A DNA stretch of 19,860 nucleotides from Chloroflexota bacterium (lineage in GTDB: Bacteria; Chloroflexota; Dormibacteria; Dormibacterales; Dormibacteraceae). Positions 17,976-19,860 of this stretch are shown one piece after another; the stretch's first letter is position 1, and the number at the start of each line of letters is the position of its first letter. The position numbers were made by a program, and so were the translations under genes. A model generated the notes under the pieces. That model was given only the letters and a program-made list of their open reading frames with translations, was not told the DNA's origin and made no database searches. Where the stretch lies: NCBI GenBank assembly GCA_005880175.1, contig VBJR01000097.1, positions 3,159-23,018 on the forward strand, read 5' to 3'.

Positions 17976-19508
17976 GTGAGCGGTCTGGTCGCCATCGCAG
18001 TCTCAGGGTTGCTGCTCGGTGCGCTCGGCGTGGCAGGCCTGGTCCCAGTGGCTCGCACTGCGGCGCGCCGTCTCGCGCCGGGGCTCCTGGGCCAGCGCCG
18101 CCAGCGGCGGATCCCGGGCTACGACCTGGTGTCCGTGCTCGGCACGGGCGCCGACACCGTCGTCTACCTGGCCCGCCAGCTCCCCGAGGGCCGCCTCGTC
18201 CGTCTCAAGCGCCTGCGCCCGGGCGGCCACGCTCCGCACATCGCGAGCCTGACCCGGCTCGGCCACCCCAGCATCGCGCGCGTCTACACCTGGTTCGAGG
18301 ACGCCGGCCTCGCCTACCTGGCCGGCGAGCACGTGGACGGAGCCTCGCTTCGCCGCGTGCTCCAGCAGACCGGGCCGCTGCGGCCCGAGCAGGCCATGGA
18401 GGCGGTGTGCGGCGCGCTCGAGGGGCTCGCGTACGCGCACGCGCGTCGGGTCGTCCACGGCGGCCTGGCGCCGGAGAACCTCATCCTCGACCACCACGGC
18501 ACCCCCCGGCTGGTGGACTTCGGCCAGCGGGGGCCGGCCGGCCCGGAGGACGACGTCGTGGCGGCCGCCGACCTCCTGCACGACCTGTTCGGCGGCCGGC
18601 CGCCGGCCCCCGTGGCCGCGGTGATCCGGCGGGTGCGGGCGACGCCGTCGGCGGAGGAGCTCCTGGTCGAGCTGGAGGAGGCCGCCGCCGACTGCTACGG
18701 CACCCAGTGGCGGTCGCGGGCCTCCCTGGCGAGCCTGGTGCTGGTCACGGTGAGCGCTCGGGCCACCCGGGGCGCCGCGGATCCGGTCCCGGTGGCCGCC
18801 GCGCCGGTCCCCCGGCGCCCCGCGGCAGAGGTCCCGAGAGCACCGGGCGGCCGGGACAGCCTGCGCCGCGCGCTCGCCAGCCCGACCCTCGTCGCGCACT
18901 GGCGCGGCCTGTGGGAGCTGCCCCAGCAGTGGCTCCGGCAGGCGCCGCGGCCCGGCCGGGGCACCGTCGCCATCGCGGGCGTGGCGCTCCTGTTCCTCGT
19001 CGCGCTCCCGCCGGCGCTGGCCAACCGCCAGAGCCTGCTGCTGCGCCTGTCGGATGGGTCACCGGGCGGAGGCGCTCCCGCCTCGCGGTCCTCGTCGCCA
19101 CCGTCTCCGGTCTCCGACCTGCCGCAGGCCAGCCCCTCGCCGGCCCAGCCCGAGCCGAGCGTCTCGCCGACGGCCCCGCCCCAGAGTCCCGCCGGACCGG
19201 ATCCCACCGCGGGCGGTGGCGGCCCGGCCGGGTCCGGCACCCCGAATCCGCCCACGCCGGGCGGCGGCGGCACGCCCGCCCCAACGTCGGCGCCCGGGCA
19301 GACTCCCACGCCCCAGCCGCCGACGCCGACGCCGACGCCCACCCCGACGCCGAGGCCGAGGCCGAGTCACACGCCGACACCGACACCAACGCCGACTCCC
19401 ACCCCGACCCCGACTCCGACGGCGACCCCGACGTCGACGTCGACCCCGACGCCGACTCTCACCCCGACTCCGACTCCGACTCCGACTCCGACTCCGGGCG
19501 GGGTCTAG
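17976..19508 (+). CDS. Transmembrane Ser/Thr kinase-like protein (pseudokinase) with Pro-Thr tail
   Basis: 510 residues. A membrane helix (3-25) precedes a protein-kinase-like domain (about 48-235), a linker, a second helix (about 329-349) and a Pro/Ser/Thr-rich tail (about 366-510) predicted to lie outside the cell. The glycine loop is present (GTGADTVVY from Gly56), as are Lys78 in VRLKRL and DFG at 181-183. The catalytic loop is HGGLAPEN (161-168) in place of HRDLKPEN, so the catalytic Asp and the Lys are missing. The helix-C Glu is not evident and the activation segment is shortened to a few residues. It is therefore probably a pseudokinase with a binding or scaffold role, perhaps at the cell wall through its tail. 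The GTG start is followed directly by the first helix. It is divergent from the LLM gene and convergent with the TPR gene. Confidence 0.9.
   Translation: MSGLVAIAVSGLLLGALGVAGLVPVARTAARRLAPGLLGQRRQRRIPGYDLVSVLGTGADTVVYLARQLPEGRLVRLKRLRPGGHAPHIASLTRLGHPSIARVYTWFEDAGLAYLAGEHVDGASLRRVLQQTGPLRPEQAMEAVCGALEGLAYAHARRVVHGGLAPENLILDHHGTPRLVDFGQRGPAGPEDDVVAAADLLHDLFGGRPPAPVAAVIRRVRATPSAEELLVELEEAAADCYGTQWRSRASLASLVLVTVSARATRGAADPVPVAAAPVPRRPAAEVPRAPGGRDSLRRALASPTLVAHWRGLWELPQQWLRQAPRPGRGTVAIAGVALLFLVALPPALANRQSLLLRLSDGSPGGGAPASRSSSPPSPVSDLPQASPSPAQPEPSVSPTAPPQSPAGPDPTAGGGGPAGSGTPNPPTPGGGGTPAPTSAPGQTPTPQPPTPTPTPTPTPRPRPSHTPTPTPTPTPTPTPTPTATPTSTSTPTPTLTPTPTPTPTPTPGGV
19318..19500 (+). repeat. CCGACN-type hexamer tract coding for Pro-Thr repeats
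   Basis: Near-perfect tandem hexamers (CCGACG, CCGACT, CCGACA, CCCACC variants) encode PTPTPT runs broken by RPRPS and TATPTSTST. Third-position changes are mixed, so selection on the Pro-Thr protein as well as slippage is likely. Such tracts are prone to length variation and to assembly collapse. Confidence 0.85.
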
Positions 19509-19515
19509 CTTCGGT

Positions 19516-19860
19516 CTAGCCGGCGCCGTCTCCCACCGTCGCCGCCAGCGCCTCGGCGATCGCCTGGGCGAGCGGCGGCGTCTCCCCGACCGTGAGCGCC
19601 TCGTCCCCCAGCGTCCGGCGGACGCCGGCCAGCGTGCGCGAGTAGCCCGCCGGGTGCGCGGGCGGGAGGGGAGAGCCGAGGTTCGCCAGCAGCGCGTCCC
19701 GCGCCCGGCACAGCCGGGCGGCCTGGTCCCAGCGCTCCGAGGCCCCGGCCACGCCCGCCAGTCCCTCCAGGCACCAGGACAGGTACAGCGGGTTGTTGAC
19801 GGCGCGGAACAGCTCGACGCCCCGGGCGAAGTGGTCCCGCGCCTGCGTCGGGTCGCCCGC
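19516..19860 (-). CDS. C-terminal end of TPR-type regulator (5' end outside window)
   Basis: 114 residues are visible, open to the right edge. They start with RAGDPTQARDHFARGVELFR-like helical repeat sequence (from the second residue GDPTQARDHF), continue with NNPLYLSWCLEGLAGVAGA and ERWDQAARLCRARDALLANL, then SPLPPAHPAGYSRTLAGVRR and a PLAQAIAEALAA end. This is the characteristic C-terminus of large ATPase/LuxR- or AfsR-like regulators whose last part is a helical tetratricopeptide array. The N-terminal domains that would tell the class are outside the window. It converges with the pseudokinase gene, with 7 bp between the two stop codons. Confidence 0.8.
   Translation of the reverse strand, partial: AGDPTQARDHFARGVELFRAVNNPLYLSWCLEGLAGVAGASERWDQAARLCRARDALLANLGSPLPPAHPAGYSRTLAGVRRTLGDEALTVGETPPLAQAIAEALAATVGDGAG

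Noticed and set aside
19318..19500. Tandem repeats resembling a CRISPR or satellite array
   Set aside because: The unit is only 6 bp, has no spacers and is in frame, coding Pro-Thr. It is a coding tract.

Overview
The window is very GC-rich. By eye most of it is well above 70% G+C; a sample line in the left-hand gene is 49/60, while a line near 8.05 kb is only 35/60. F420/deazaflavin-type oxidoreductases, a DUF222/13E12-type HNH remnant, frequent GTG starts, GTGA stop/start overlaps and a Pro-Thr-rich secreted tail suggest an actinobacterium or a related high-GC Terrabacteria lineage (Dormibacterota/Chloroflexota-like). That placement is inference, not a sequence match.

Layout. (1) 1-3926 (-): the N-terminal 1308 codons of a nonribosomal peptide synthetase (C-A-T-C...), running off the left edge. 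Upstream lie four helically phased GGATC repeats and a strong hairpin. (2) 4102-5918 (-): a RibD/DHFR-fold reductase followed by a class V PLP aminotransferase. (3) 5980-7440 (+): an insertion-sequence graveyard, with an ISL3-type transposase broken by two frameshifts and a nonsense codon, then the 3' end of an IS630-type transposase with its own frameshift. (4) 7445-9299: two orphan genes, a lower-GC membrane protein (-) and a protein with a RING/PHD-like zinc cross-brace (+). (5) 9344-11835: a lipoprotein substrate-binding protein (-) divergent from a TetR regulator and a deazaflavin-dependent nitroreductase-family gene (+); a perfect 14-bp palindrome lies in the shared promoter. (6) 11883-15968 (-): a tightly coupled five-gene ABC-2 export operon (small anchored protein, ATPase, permease, permease, anchored protein). 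(7) 16103-17866: a truncated, frameshifted HNH gene (+), a small DUF6582-like gene (-) and an LLM-class F420-type oxidoreductase (-). (8) 17976-19860: a membrane pseudokinase with a Pro-Thr tail (+), convergent with the C-terminus of a TPR-type regulator (-).

The most striking unexplained structure is a perfect 34-bp inverted repeat shared by the HNH remnant (16476-16509) and the interior of the LLM oxidoreductase (17659-17692). In the oxidoreductase it sits where the family normally has a different and longer segment, so HNH-derived DNA appears to have been patched into it in frame. Other points worth a second look are the RING/PHD-like protein, the pseudokinase lacking its catalytic Asp, the NRPS starter condensation domain lacking its catalytic His, the Asn in place of the ABC ATPase switch His, and the phased repeats upstream of the NRPS. 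I saw no tRNA, rRNA or CRISPR array.
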